NCBI GenBank assembly: GCA_934045075.1
Contig: OW203738.1
Location: 5,695,487-5,759,486, forward strand
Reading direction: 5' to 3'
DNA length: 64,000 nt
Source of the DNA: Yponomeuta sedellus
Taxonomy: Eukaryota > Arthropoda > Insecta > Lepidoptera > Yponomeutidae
In this document: in pieces, positions 63,851-64,000 of the stretch
Layout: each line of letters begins with the position of its first letter
How positions within the stretch are numbered: the first letter of the stretch is position 1
Program-made: the position numbers and the translations under genes
Notes under the pieces: generated by a model
The model's input: only the letters and a program-made list of their open reading frames with translations
Database searches by the model: none
Told to the model about the DNA's origin: nothing

Positions 63851-64000
63851 TGATTCCGTGGACTAGGCCGACTAAGCTCTCAGGATGGTATAAGTGCTGG
63901 GCAAGCCTATATTCTATGTAAAAACATCAATGTCCCAGGCAGGCAGTGTCTGAGTGGTCCCTTCACCCATCTAGTGTGAGTGAAAGTGCAACTAGACGCT

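Larger units (their letters stand above)
63335..64000 (+). repeat. Repeat B split by nested insertions, running off the window
   Basis: Repeat B runs from about 63335 to 63486, is interrupted by 63487-63853, and resumes at 63854 (GTGGACTAGGCCGACTAAGC) to the window end. TTCTGTGGACTA (63475-63486) and TTCCGTGGACTA (63854-63865) form the 12-bp target duplication, one mismatch. Confidence 0.85.

Overview
This 64 kb window looks like repeat-dense, gene-poor nuclear DNA of an insect, most likely a lepidopteran. That reading is an inference. It rests on the mix of repeats: a BEL/Pao and a Ty3/gypsy element, TTAA-flanked piggyBac-like DNA, several tRNA-headed SINE families, LINE tails, very short Helitron-like units ending in CTAG, and a long CATA microsatellite. 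I recognise no host protein-coding gene, rRNA gene or canonical tRNA gene. Almost every open frame longer than 60 codons is noise or lies in a repeat.

Layout. 1-4400: a piggyBac-like element (513-1459), then AT-rich DNA, a fold-back pair of repeat A, and a LINE tail. 4400-31900: a mosaic of SINEs, MITEs, LINE 3' ends and hairpins, including a 310-bp exact tandem duplication (12352-12971), a 256-bp CATA array, and clear nested insertions (16037-16214, 22508-22631, 24074-24479, 28353-28888). 31978-37873: a minus-strand Ty3/gypsy element with almost identical 180-bp LTRs, a CTTAG target duplication, a leader holding about 18 copies of a 64-bp tandem repeat, and badly broken gag and pol. 37900-54400: more mosaic, with two head-to-tail Helitron-like units (47713-48055), many fold-back repeats and perfect hairpins, and one promoter-like block near 51287. 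54402-60941: a complete minus-strand BEL/Pao retrotransposon (6,540 bp) with two LTRs identical by eye (230 bp each), an ATGTT target duplication, a tRNA-Arg primer-binding site and one uninterrupted 1,727-codon Gag-Pol frame. 60942-64000: a non-autonomous hAT element with an 8-bp target duplication and a SINE inside it, then a three-level nest of insertions running off the window end.

How the parts relate. Only the BEL/Pao element encodes a complete protein (Gag, protease, reverse transcriptase, RNase H, integrase). The gypsy copy lacks essential parts of RT and RNase H and would need proteins in trans. The remaining repeats are non-autonomous or truncated. Repeat letters A to M are labels of convenience used in this annotation; families were grouped by eye and most repeat borders are approximate.
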